DNA from: Saksenaea vasiformis B4078
Lineage: Eukaryota; Mucoromycota; Mucoromycetes; Mucorales; Saksenaeaceae
Reading direction: 5' to 3'
Assembly: GCA_000697055.1 (NCBI GenBank)
Contig: JNDT01002269.1
Span: 1 to 64,000, forward strand
Length of the DNA: 64,000 nucleotides
Below the pieces are notes generated by a model. That model saw nothing but the letters and a program-made list of their open reading frames with translations, made no database searches and was not told the DNA's origin. Both the position numbers and the translations under genes were made by a program. Shown in pieces: positions 11,095 to 22,665 of this stretch (position 1 is the stretch's first letter; each line of letters opens with the position of its first letter).

Positions 11095-14000
11095 CTAGAG
11101 GCTATCATCATCGTCATCATCTTGCTCGGTATCACTAACATCGTCTTGCTCTGTATCACTTGCATCATCAAATTCGCCGCTCATGCTACGTATTCTGGTT
11201 AACACATTCTCCATGGCGGATGGTTGTCGTTGTGAACCAGCCAGTTCTTTGTTTTCCTGCTTATCATGCTTATTTTCGAAATCACGGCGACCATAGAACG
11301 ATCCATGAAATGATTCGTGTGCATACGAAGGTTGACGCGAGATCATAATTGGGTCAGGTTCTGCCACAGGAAGTTGGATGCCTCGTTCTTGATCAGGTTC
11401 CTTCATATCTGAGATAGCAAACGGCAGAGGGATCTCCTTAATAGCCTTGTACTGACCGCAATTGTTGATATGCTAAAGTCCGAGGTTAATACGAATGAGC
11501 GGCGACAATCTATGTAGGTCTACCTCGTTCTCGAGACGGAAAAAGTTCCACTGAATACGCCGGTAGGCTTCTAACGTCGCCGTCAGGAATCCCATCCAAG
11601 CGAAACTGAATTTGAGTGCTAGCGCCCAGGCAAAGCGCAAGACGACATTGATTGGCACAGCTACATAGTACGTCTGTGAAGAAAAGAACATAATGTGTGT
11701 CAGTCGCTAGCTAATAGACAGGGTCACTTTACCCAGTGATAAAACACGAGCTCATCGCGTAGCAAGAAGTGGCGACTGTGAGGTTGCAGCAGGCCCCAAT
11801 CCATCTTGATATCCCAAATGGATGTGTAACATGAGCTTATCATACATGTAACAATCCAAACGATGTCCATGGTAGAGGATGCTACATGTTTTTTTCCACC
11901 GTTAGTTATTACCATAGTTCAGTGTGTGGTATTAAAAATATAACGTACGGTACATTCGGCGGACACCGGTAATTATGGCGGCTGCAATGCTCGTGAGATA
12001 CTTTGCCGCATTCAGTAAATGCACTTGCTCAGATGAATCCTTGTATCTTCTAATGCACTGTAGGAGACGCCACCACGGCGGTAATGATGCCAGAAACGGC
12101 GTTATCCATGATTGATCCATCTGACAATGCGCGGCTACGTTACGAAAATGAGTTGCCGTTAAATGTGATCTTATTTGTCTTACAGATACCAGACCAGTTC
12201 CAAGCATAGGCGCATACAAAATAAGACGAGGTCCATATCGAGTAAGCTAAACTGTTGAGTTCGTCAGCGATGAAAAAATCTCGAAACTCGACCGAAAAGC
12301 AGTAACTCAGAACAATGCGACCCTGTACCACCCAAGGGCGTTAACTGAGATGAAAAGACGTTCAGTGTAACACTTACCAGAGAGACACCGAGCCATTTTC
12401 GCGCAGATAGGTATAGCACGTTGAAGGGACAGAAGATGATAGCCAGCAGGATGACACACAGGATGAGCGGGCATAATTCCGACGGGATCGAGGTATATGT
12501 CTGCGCAAAGTCGATATGCATGATATAAGCTGTGATCAACAGCATCAATGCGGGGAGCTATGGTGATTTAGTATGGTGTGATAGCGTAATCTGTTCCTGT
12601 TTACCTCTGCGAATTGGTGATAATCCAGATTTTGTCTAGGATCTAGCTCAAAAATGAACTTGTAACTAATTCGTGAGCGATGCCAAACCAACAAGTTGAC
12701 AGTAAAACCGAGACAAAATAGGATAGGTAGTACAAAGCAACCATAGATTTGAAGATTAATCCAGAGATTCGGCAGTCGGTCAGAACTAGTTGGTTCCAGT
12801 ACTAACAAATAAATAAGCTATTTGTTTCGTTCTAGGTATCCGTTCTTACATAACGAGAGGGTATTTAGCATCAGTGCAAGCGCAATACCAAGATACAACC
12901 CAACTCTCCAACTTGTTGCATTGTAATCTTCCTGTTTCTCCGGAACGCGCAGTTTGCGCATGCCGCGTCGTCGATGGCCGTCTGCGAACTCATTAATATA
13001 TAATGCCTAACAATGAAAAGATCAATAACAGCGTCACGCGTGGACGCAATCGCTATTTTACTTCTGCTTCTCTAATGATGTTATCCAGTTCGTCGGTCGT
13101 TGTCCAGTGATAAAGCTTCAGTCTTTTGGTGTAGAGACCACTTGCTTTCCATCCGGCCGTCTGTAGAATAGCAAATGATGAATAGGTGAACAATAAAGGG
13201 TGTCACATATACCTTGTCGAATTTTTTGAGAATCTTTTGAAATCCGGTCTCGTTCAAGGTCTTTGTAACTAAAGTTCAACATGACATGTCAATTGTGCAA
13301 CATGACTTTACCTTGTAAGACCGCAAAAATTCCAAACTACGGTAAAACTCCGTTAATGCTTTTTTTAATCGACTGCGAGCGACCTAAATTAGACGGTAAG
13401 CCTTTATGCCAGCCAGGCTGTGCATAGTTACAGTGAAGCTGATATGATGGTGACCGACATCCAATGACTGTAACTTAGCAGCCGGACTCTTGTGGGATGC
13501 AAACCAACCCCATGTACGATGCGTAGAGTCGGTCTCCGACATCAATGTTGGCTGAAAAAGGGCTTTAAGGTTAATTATCTTTCCCCCCTCCCCTTGCTGT
13601 TGCCTTGCTCGCATCGTACCTCCACTTCAACTAGTTGTCGTGCATGTTCTGCAACCAGGTGCACTTGCATCTTGAGCGTTTCGAGTTTGGTTCTGGCATC
13701 CTTTTCTTTTTCTGATACCATATTATTAGATTTTTTTTTTGAGTTACTGGCAAAAACGAGTATGGAACGAACCATCATAGAAGCGAGAAATTTTTTCAAG
13801 TTCTTCGTCCAGCATGTTGAAAAACATTCGTTCAGAGTCGCTTGCATGCAGTAATACTTCGTCTAGGACCGATACTGTTGCCGTGCTACGCAATGATTCT
13901 ATTTATGAAGCGCTAAGCGGTTCGGTTGTGTCTCCCCTTTTAGTTTTTACCAGGCCGAGATGTCACCCTATGCAATTCTGTTTCGTCCCTGTTGAATCGG

Positions 14001-14304
14001 GCGGATAGCTTGCGCATCATGTTAGTGAATGACGATTGCCGGCTTAAGACGGTGGCATTTCGAGGCAAATAGGAACGTCGCTCATCTTCGAGATCGTAAA
14101 AGACATGCTCTAGGTCAAGGGCAGCTCTTCTTTCATTGGCTTTTCTAAACTGTCAACAAGGGGTATGCGTTAAGTTCGTATTTGACCCATAGAGAGTTGT
14201 ACCTTTTCCACAAATTTAAGCCGTTTTTTAAGCCCTTTGTAGTTAAGATAGGCCTTTCGCCACTCCGGGATGCTTTCACTCTCCAAATACTTAGCAAACT
14301 TCAT
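11095..14304 (-). CDS. SYG1: SPX-EXS protein (SYG1/XPR1 family), phosphate exporter or sensor
   Basis: Starts at 14304 with MKFAKYLESESIPEWRKAYL, then NYKGLKKRLKFVEK, the hallmark of an SPX domain. Later exons give FRKANERRAALDLEHVFYDL, DSERMFFNMLDEELEKISRF (about 13,780-13,860) and a Lys-rich helix before the membrane part. The EXS domain follows in short exons: YIMHIDFAQTYTSIPSELCP (12.5 kb), FRDFFIADELNSLAYSIW (12.25 kb), SWITPFLASLPPWWRLLQC with NAAKYL (12.05 kb), SSCYTSIWDIKMDWGLLQP (11.8 kb), and WNFFRLENE (11.5 kb). The C-terminal tail is acidic with two DTEQDD copies, a possible CK2 target. SPX binds inositol pyrophosphates; XPR1-type proteins export phosphate at the plasma membrane or internal membranes. 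At least ten introns. Exact substrate and location are inferred from the family. Confidence 0.9.
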
Positions 14305-16336
14305 AGTGCGCTAGGATCATGAAGCTTTCCGTTGTGGGGAAGAGAGGTATGGACCGGGTGAATATCCGAGGCGTGTTTTTTTTTGTTTTTTAATTGCCAG
14401 CCGCAGAAGTTAAAATCTTGACCTATCCAGTACTACACGTGGACTGTACTCCATCTATGATTCTTGCAAAAAGAAGTTCCTAATTGTCGTCACGAGCGAA
14501 CAATAGTGAAACATCTGAATAGTCCCCCATGATAACAACAAAGTCATGTCCTTTTTTACCTTGTCTAATACCTGGAAATACACTCGGGTTGCACAACAAA
14601 TTTTTTTTACCAACTTCGCACGTCAAATTGATCGATGATTTGGGATACCGATATCCTATCACCGACCCAGTGATAATTTAATGGTAAGCAGCTGATCGAT
14701 TTCCAATACGTGGGGAAAGATAAGCGTCAGGCATCTGTTGCCGTTGAAGATGAAATTTATGAAGCTTTTAAAAGTCTGCACAACAGGCGACTAGGATCTG
14801 AGTACTTCAATTGTTTTAGTGTATATATATATATGCAATTTGGCGTAGCTGGACTTAATTTATTAGAACGTCCTGCCTCATTGTTTTCTTTTCTTTTTTT
14901 CTTTGGTTGCTTTTGCAGAATAAAGCTTGTCTAGTCCTAATAATCAAGCACAATTCAATGCAATGTATGTCGCACGCTATATAGTTAGAATCATTATCAC
15001 GTATTTTTAGTCATAGCAGCGGTAATGAACTCCTTTATATATATATACCTGATTCATGCAGATGGTCAACGCGTTCGTGGTGCAAACCAATATGCATCAG
15101 CTGCCAGAATCGAAACCAATCTATTGTTATGAGAGTCAGCATAAATGGCGACATTCAATCACTGTGGTTTCCGAGAATAGTATCGGTAGCTACGGTATGT
15201 TGTTCACCTGGCATTGCAATGGGTGGCTCTAGCGCGCGTCTGGAACAGATAGTCTGCATTGTTAACTCGTGAATGGTCACATTGAGCACCGTGGAATTGA
15301 CATTTTAAAGATAAATGCCCATGTCCATCGTGTATCGCCTGATGTGACATCTTATCATTACAGCACTCGTGATGCAGGGTCAACCCCATACGACACTAAC
15401 GCAGCCGCCATACCGGTCGTCACGATATCGTAGATCTTCTTCTTTTTTTTTTTTTTACCATGATGGCGTAGTCTGGATTGTAGATCCATGCAACGAGATT
15501 GTATTCTGCACTTTCCTTGACTACGATGCACGTCGTTTTAATATACGGCGTTAACGTTAAAGATGTGCAATAGCACATGGTTATGACAGAAAGGTGATCC
15601 TATAACCAAGTTTGCTCAATGTTAACTTCCCTCTTTATAAATAGGATTCCATGCATTAGGAATTGATTCTGGATTCTGGCCTCGGTTTACAATTCCTTAC
15701 TTTAGTGACACCACGAGTATTTAAGGTTAAGTGTCGTATTCATTGCGTAATGGGACTTTATACAGACAAACGACAATCTGGATGTGACCACAATGCCTCA
15801 GCAGAATATGACAGAACACAACAAGAGATCAGCTCCATGTTTTGGTGTAGGTTTCGTACGGTTAAAGAGTTTTAACGATCGCTCTTTGCAGATAGATGCT
15901 GAAGCTACCCGTTAGTTCCACATTGATGTTGTTTATACTTTTATATTATCGCATCGAACACGCATGCCATGTAATTTCATCCTTTTCTTGTGTGATGGCT
16001 ACCTTGGCTCGAACAGCTTACTTTGAACGCATAAGCGGAAGAAGCCGCTTATCAGTAAAGACCAATATCGCTCTGTATCCTCTTTTTACCATCGAGACGA
16101 GACGCAGGAGTTAGCGTGTAGGTTTGGGCCACGCAAAAACAGAACAGGCGTACGATAATGAAGTTTCATGACGCAACGAAAAGAGGCAGTCTCTGTACAA
16201 AGACATGAGTATCGTAGGTGCCAAAGGCTCCACGAACAGCAACAACGAGGGCGAAAACGTGCACAGTACCGTCGTCCTGATTCAAGCGCCCTCATTCAGC
16301 TAGTAACGATACCTACCATGGGAACAACAGCCTTTT
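14305..16336. other. Gene-poor stretch with scattered open fragments
   Basis: No gene is supported over 2 kb. Plus-strand open pieces at 14,690-14,815 (YVGKDKRQASVAVEDEIYEA), 15,060-15,200 (ESQHKWRHSITVVSENSIGS) and 15,320-15,430 read like coding sequence but have stops between them and no family I recognise. TA-rich runs occur near 14,821-14,835 and 15,036-15,050, and a T-run at 15,438-15,454. The right end may contain the upstream part of family copy B. Confidence 0.4.
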
Positions 16337-17107
16337 GTGCCCATGGTTGCCAAAAAGAAAGACGATCAGAACATGGAATGGTTCGAAGTGTATATAAAAG
16401 CCCAGGTGCAAACAGGGGAAGGGTTGAGTTTTCCGGAACGTCTAGAGTTGCTCAAATCTCGCGTACCCGCATGTCACTCATCATCTCTTTCGGAAGATGT
16501 CCTGTGGATCAAGCATGTATTCCTTTTCTGGCCATACCTGCATGATCAATCCTATCGTTTTAGGACAGCAAAGAGCGATCAGACATTATACATTTATGTG
16601 CTATCTATCAAATCGGAAGACAATTTTCCGTCTGCAAGACTTCTGGATATCCGCCAAGCAATGACCATGAAGAATGGGAGTCCGGAGCTGTGACATACGT
16701 GAACAGACTCGGAAAAGACCAATATCAGAATGAACGTCTCGTCATGAAAGCGTCAGGCGGTCAATTAACTGAGGATATCTGCCACACCATTGGCGGTACC
16801 TTGAAACAGATGCGTAGCTCAGTCGCAATGCTAAAATCTGTTTGTAGCGGCCACCTTGATGCCAGCGTCGCAACGCTCTCTAAAATCGAAGTATACGGTA
16901 CGCAACGGGTCCGTAACATGATCACACTCTCAAATATGAAACTGGCAAATATATTTATCAAGAACTTCGATCTGCAAACATCCTGCTTGAATTTGATGAT
17001 CGCCACAAATGGCTTAAAGTGACAGGTCTACTTGACTTGCTGGCAGTCATGTTGAGCAGCCAAAATGAACTCTTAAAACAGCTCAAATTTGAGCAAGACG
17101 GTAAGGT
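16337..17107 (+). pseudogene. Decayed dispersed family, copy B
   Basis: Second copy of the family at 6.4 kb. Order of pieces: WFEVYIKAQVQTGEGLSFPE and LLKSRVPACHSSSLSEDVLW (16,370-16,520), LYIYVLSIKSEDNF..LLDIRQ (16,585-16,660), then after a TGA in another frame RLVMKASGGQLTEDICHTIG and a further 55 residues (16,735-16,945), then ELRSANILLEFDDRHKWLK and GLLDLLAVMLSSQNELLKQL in a third frame (16,960-17,100). The block at 16,580-16,660 aligns with copy A at 6,630-6,705 at both protein and DNA level. The frame changes could be introns, but the TGA at 16,691 and mixed frames suggest decay. Function unknown. Confidence 0.55.
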
Positions 17108-17658
17108 TCCAGCAACTCAATAGTGTGCTCTGTTTTGAGTCTTTGTCCATATGAACATGTCATTTATCGTGCCTATGGCGTATGTAATAAAGTTTGTCAC
17201 ATCCATCTTCCTTTGTATGACAGAGCAGTTCAAACGCAACGACTGGTTTCCGATTATTGTTCAGATGAGCCACATCGTTTTTCTTACCAATGTCAAAGTT
17301 GCTATCAGTACGCTCGTCATACTGCTTAACCAATCTTTGGTCTGTGCAAACTGCGAGTATCTAATTGTTTTTCTACAGCAGCGGTACTCGTACATTGCTC
17401 AATCTTCACTCCAAAGAATCTGGGCTTCTTTTGAAGAGTCTAAGAAGTGGAAGCACATTTTTATATTGCTTCTCTCATCAATAACATTTCCATATAAAAA
17501 TTGGGCACTCATGTTTGAAGTTGTGCAAAATTTCTCTGCAGCAAGTCTTTTCTGGGTATGCGACATCTGATGTCCGAAACGGCGACATTGATTTTTCGGG
17601 AACCTGCGACAGTGCGTTCTAAAAACGCTGCACAGAGAGAAGCGAATCGTCTTGTCAA
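17108..17658. other. Upstream of DIS3L, with one 139-codon hydrophobic ORF
   Basis: Contains an ATG-initiated open frame at 17,151-17,570 with hydrophobic composition and no recognised family. It would end about 90 bp before the DIS3L start and would cover its promoter. It may be the tail of the decayed family or chance. I do not call it a gene. Confidence 0.3.
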
Positions 17659-20600
17659 ATGGCGCTCAGAACAGAAAGGTCTTTCTACAGAAGAACTCGA
17701 GGAGACGGCATTGTCAAACTAGTGAGAGAACGTAAGCGTCTGACAGACATGGCGAGCCCATCGAACTGACTTGTCAGGAAGAATACTTGCGCGACGACAT
17801 CCCTTGTTTAGCTGAGAGTTGTCCAGCTAATCCACCATGTTTGCCTCCGGATAATCAGCACGGCTTATTGAACGCGAATGCTGATCATTACGTGATACCT
17901 GATCTCTCGGTAAGCTTTGTATCGGATTCAACGGATGTAAAGCTTACCTCCCACCAGGTTGTCCTGCAATTTTTGGAAATCTTCGAACAAGAAGAGCTCT
18001 CTGGCATTATTTTAAGTCAAACAGTTACTGTCGCTGTACGTGCTATCCGCGTTCACAGTCTCTACTGAATAAGCATCTATAGTTACAACAATATGACAAA
18101 ACGCGCACCTACCGCAAGTTGCGACAGATTATCAGCGATTCTCGTCGAAAAAGCGTCGTCTTCTACAACGAAGTATTCAAAGGAACAAAAGTGATGCGTT
18201 TACCTGGCGAGACTGTAGCGCAACGTGATTGGCGTGCACTTTGCAGACTAGCAGAATGGTATGATGAGCATTTACAACATCAGAAACGGATCATCCTTCT
18301 GTCGGAAACGTGTACTACTGGGGTTGGAGAAAGGATAAGTGTCTACACTACAAAGCAATATCTGGATGAATATTGGCCACAGCACCAATTGCTACAGAAC
18401 TTGGTACATGTGCTAGCAGATGTCACTGTTGAAGGTCATATGGAATGGATTCATATGCGTGGAAATAAATCCTCGGGTCCTGCAGCTATAGCAGGCTACG
18501 CAGAGGTATATTCAACTATATATTGCTTCGTATTAACAAGAAATGGAAGTATAAATCGACCGAAGAGCTCGAGGTGGGAATCAAGTCTTCACGGTTCTTT
18601 GCAGGCATTATGAGATGTCGATCTGATTGCCGCGATCAAGCTTATGTCAGTGGTGGCACTCATTTTGACAAAGATATCTTGATTGTTGGTAATGAGAACC
18701 GAAATAGGGCAGGTGAGAAAACATTGTCAAGAAACTGCAGGTGGCTGAAAATAAAGTAGTACATGGCGACATGGTTGTGGTCGAATTACTGTCAGAAAGT
18801 CACTGGACAACACCATCCAATGAGATAGCCTATAGCAACAGCAGCGCAGATGATGGTAATTGAACCTTAACATCTGCATGTTTGTTCACATCTTTTCTTT
18901 CAGAGCATGAGCAATTACGGCTAACAAAAGACGCGCAAAAGGCACGTCCAACGGGGCGAGTAGTGGGTGTGCTGAACAGGAACTGGCGTTCCTATGTAGC
19001 CACTATCCAAGAAGATACCCCTGAAGGAGGATCGTTCCACTTGGCTGTCCCTTTGGATCCCGTCATCCCCAAAATCAGAATCCGCCATCAAGATATAAAA
19101 TTGATTCAAAATCAACGCATTGTAGTGCGAATTGATAACTGGTACGATTCTAGCTGTTATAGGCTTTCTTGCAAACAAACACTATATTAGGCCTGTATCC
19201 TCTCAATATCCCAATGGACATTTTGTTCGTTCTTTAGGTACCTTTACCGCCAAGAAAGCTCATTTTTAACCTTATGACTAGGTCCTATCCATCAGCTCGA
19301 CACAGAAATATCGGCAATCCTTGTAGAGCATGGAATCTCTGTATCCCAAGCGTCAAAAGGCTTCAGTGAAGGTTCTTTGAAGGAAATGCCAGTTGATACA
19401 CCAGAATCTCCATGGCGGCCAGAGAAGGTACGTATGCAACGAATGTTAGTGTGAAGCAGATAGGTTGACAAATTGTAGGAAGAATTAAAGAGACGCAAAG
19501 ATTTGCGTTCGTTGACGGTGTTCAGGTAACGCTATCATAATGCCACTAAATGAGAATTAAGAGATAATAGTATTGACCCGCCTAATTGTCAAGACATCGA
19601 TGGTTGAAGAGAGATCAGGTTGCTTATGATGTTACTAAACGAACGTTAGATGCACTGTCGATCCGGGAATTTAAGGATGGAAAGCTTGAGCTCGGTGTTC
19701 ATATTGCGGACGTTAGTTACTTCGTCAAGGAGCGGTCATTGACTGACCTAGAGGCGAGAGCAAGGTAAACATAAAGAATATAAGATGTTTATAAACATGT
19801 CGCAGAGGTACTACAGTGTATCTGGCCGATCGGCGCTTCGATATGCTACCAGCGATACTGAGCGAACGTGTGTGCTCGCTGCGAGAAAACGTTGATCGTT
19901 ACGCAGGTATGACCATCATGAGGTTGAGACCATCATTGAATGTGCCGTAGTATCTGTATTATGGACACTGGACAAGTCCTATAATATCATCGACATATGG
20001 TTTGGCAGAACTGTGATCCGTTCCAGCTGCGAAATGGAATACGAACAAGCGCAGCAGCTGTTGGATAAAAAACCAGTTGCTACTGGTCTTGGTACGTAAA
20101 GTTCATGCTAGAGGTGGTAAAAACTCTGACGTGTCAGCAGATACTGCTCTTGGAAACAAGCTGCGACCTTCCGTTGAGAAGTTGGCACAAGTACTTCGAC
20201 ATATAAGGGTAAGCAGATTTTTTATGTCGAGAATAGAATTGATCACCATTGATAGAACAATCGATTGGCAAAAGGTGGTCTGGAACTCGAGAGTACAGAA
20301 GTCAAGTTTAAAATAACAGAAGACCACGAAATCACTGATATCAATATCCTTTTTTTTTATCCAATCAATGGCAGTGTTGTTTTGCATAATTATCCTTAAC
20401 CAACCGATTTACTCCCTAAAGATAGTATGGAGATACACGGATTGGTAGCTGAAGCCATGATTCTCGCGAATGCCTACGTTGGCAAACGTATCTATGATGG
20501 TATAAAGGATGCTGCTATTTTACGTCGCCATCCACCGCCGAATCCTAGCCAATTCGAACGGCTTGTTAAGGCTGCAGAAAGCAGAGTATGAGCTAGGAAT

Positions 20601-21921
20601 GAGACGACATTTGCATGCTTATGCGACCTCAATAGGGTTATACCATCGACTTTTCCTCTAATCGTGCTCTAGCTCAGTCATTGGATGTCATCGTCAGAAA
20701 TAGTCAGGATGATCCGGTAACATCAAAATTGATAAAATCAATGGCAACGATCGCCATGAACGAAGCAGGGTAAAGTATTCTGTTTATTTGAAGGGACAGC
20801 TTGAATTAATGTTATCTATTGTATAGCTATATTTCTTCAGGTCACTATACGGTGGAGCAGTATCATCATTACGGTCTTGCTTTAGAGTTTTATACTCACT
20901 TTACGGTAAAATAGGAAGAGAGGGAGAACTGATGCTAAAGTTTGCAAAAAATAGTCTCCTATTCGACGTTACGCCGATGTGGTTGCTCATCGCCAACTAC
21001 TGTTGTGCGTGGAAGATGAAATTGCTTATGAAGATAGTACACGTGGTTCAGTTATGACACAGGATGCAAAGATTGCCGAGATCTGTGAGAATCTTAATCT
21101 AAAGTCAAGAGAATCGAAATTTGCACAAAAGGTAACGTCAGTAACGCCTCATGGCTAGATATACTCAAATGACGTAATACAGGATTCGACCGAGCTGTTC
21201 CAGAGTCTGTTTGTCTTACAACATGTAAGTAAATCAGTGCAGGCTCCTGTGTATACGAACTGATCGTATCCTGTAGACGGTTGAAGGACCATTAATTGAA
21301 AGCGGTGTCATTTCTGAAATCCGATCGAACGGATTTTACGTATTTGTTCCCAAGTGAGTGTCGGGCTATATTCCCACACTACCATTTAACACCCTTGTCA
21401 GGCTTGGATTGAAAGGACCGGTGTTTCTTCTCGATAAAGATGGTCATCCGATCGTTCCTCTGTCTTTGGTCACCGGACAATCTGCTGAAGGTAACGTAGC
21501 GTTTAGAAACGCAAGTTCACTCAATTTCGTGGCAGAGAATGAAACGATACCAAACGCTTCCATCGACGCAACATTACCAACGCATATCAGTGTATCATCG
21601 GCCGATCTTCCTCGGCCGGTCATATTCCGCCTTTTTGATCGAGTGAGCGTGTCACTGAAGCTTCGCAAATCACATGCACATCGGCACATGGTATACATGA
21701 CGTTGGTTGGGCTGGAGCAATCCGAGATTCAACCTGCTCGTCTAAGCTCAAAGGAGATGATGAAGTCTATTGCCCTTACTGAAGAAACTAAGACAATGTC
21801 GAAGGAGGAAATGGAGACCAGGAAGCATCTCAAGAAGGCCACGCGACATCAAGGGGGAAGCATGTATGAAGTACTGGAACAGTTTCGCAGGTTATCCATA
21901 ATTGAAAGCCGTTGTCAATAA
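17659..21921 (+). CDS. DIS3L: DIS3L-type 3'-5' exoribonuclease (RNase II/RNB)
   Basis: Cytoplasmic exosome-type exonuclease that degrades RNA 3' to 5'. It starts [20 protein letters not shown] and splices to [10 protein letters not shown], the CR3-like start of DIS3 proteins. HYVIPDLS then splices to [19 protein letters not shown], a PIN domain. Cold-shock domains follow ([20 protein letters not shown] near 18,950). In the RNB domain [10 protein letters not shown] (19,570) joins DALSIREF (about 19,650) over an intron, keeping the catalytic Asp cluster, followed by [25 protein letters not shown] and [23 protein letters not shown] joins [15 protein letters not shown] over another intron (20,908-20,970). 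The S1 domain closes the protein; stop at 21,919-21,921. The PIN domain has DLS where DIS3 has DTN and lacks the other acidic residues, so endonuclease activity is probably lost, as in human DIS3L. About 15 short introns. Confidence 0.9.
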
Positions 21922-22665
21922 ATATAGTTGCATACACCAAACTTTTTTTTTTTTTGCTCTAGCTGTCGGTACATAGTTATCTATAGCTCTTTGTTGTAAA
22001 CTATACAGCGTCTTAGCGCGAAAGAATCCACAAACGCACAATTCCCAAACGCTACAACATTCGGGCCGTATATTCGAGATCTAGTTGTACAAAGCACACT
22101 AGTTTTGATCTAGGGAAAACCATTACTCGGAACCATCGTGCGATCTAATGTTTGCCTTGTTTAGAATGAACGACGTTACGAATAAAGTGCCATCTGAAAC
22201 AGTCCAGTGAGATCTCTCTTGTTGCAATGGCAGCTTTTTACAACTATTCTTGCTATGCACTGCAAAGATGTGTCTCACCGTAATATAACTGGTTTGCTTT
22301 TACAAAGAGATAGTGGTTGACAACAGAAGTGAAACTTGTCGTTACATAAAGTAAACAAACAGATTGCCACGGTACATTCAACCATGTGGTTCCATTATTA
22401 CAGCTGGAGAAAGGGTAACCGCCGTTTTCCTTTTGTGCATAGCATCTACTGGTGTGCCACGCATAATCTATAACAAACAATAACTTCTTGCATCTTCACA
22501 GACAGGCAAAATGAAATGGGTCATGGCACAATTTTTGACTTCTGGACTGATGCCAGAGAGAATCTTCGAAGTGATTATTTAACAGCGCAAATAAGTCAAA
22601 ATCTGTAAAGAATAATAACAATAAGAATAATAATAATAGAAAGATCACTAGACCATTCCAGCCAG
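21922..22665. other. Convergent 3' intergenic
   Basis: Lies between the convergent DIS3L and VAC7-like genes. A T-run at 21,943-21,954 follows the DIS3L stop, and an AAT-rich microsatellite-like stretch lies near 22,608-22,640. No gene is seen. Confidence 0.5.
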
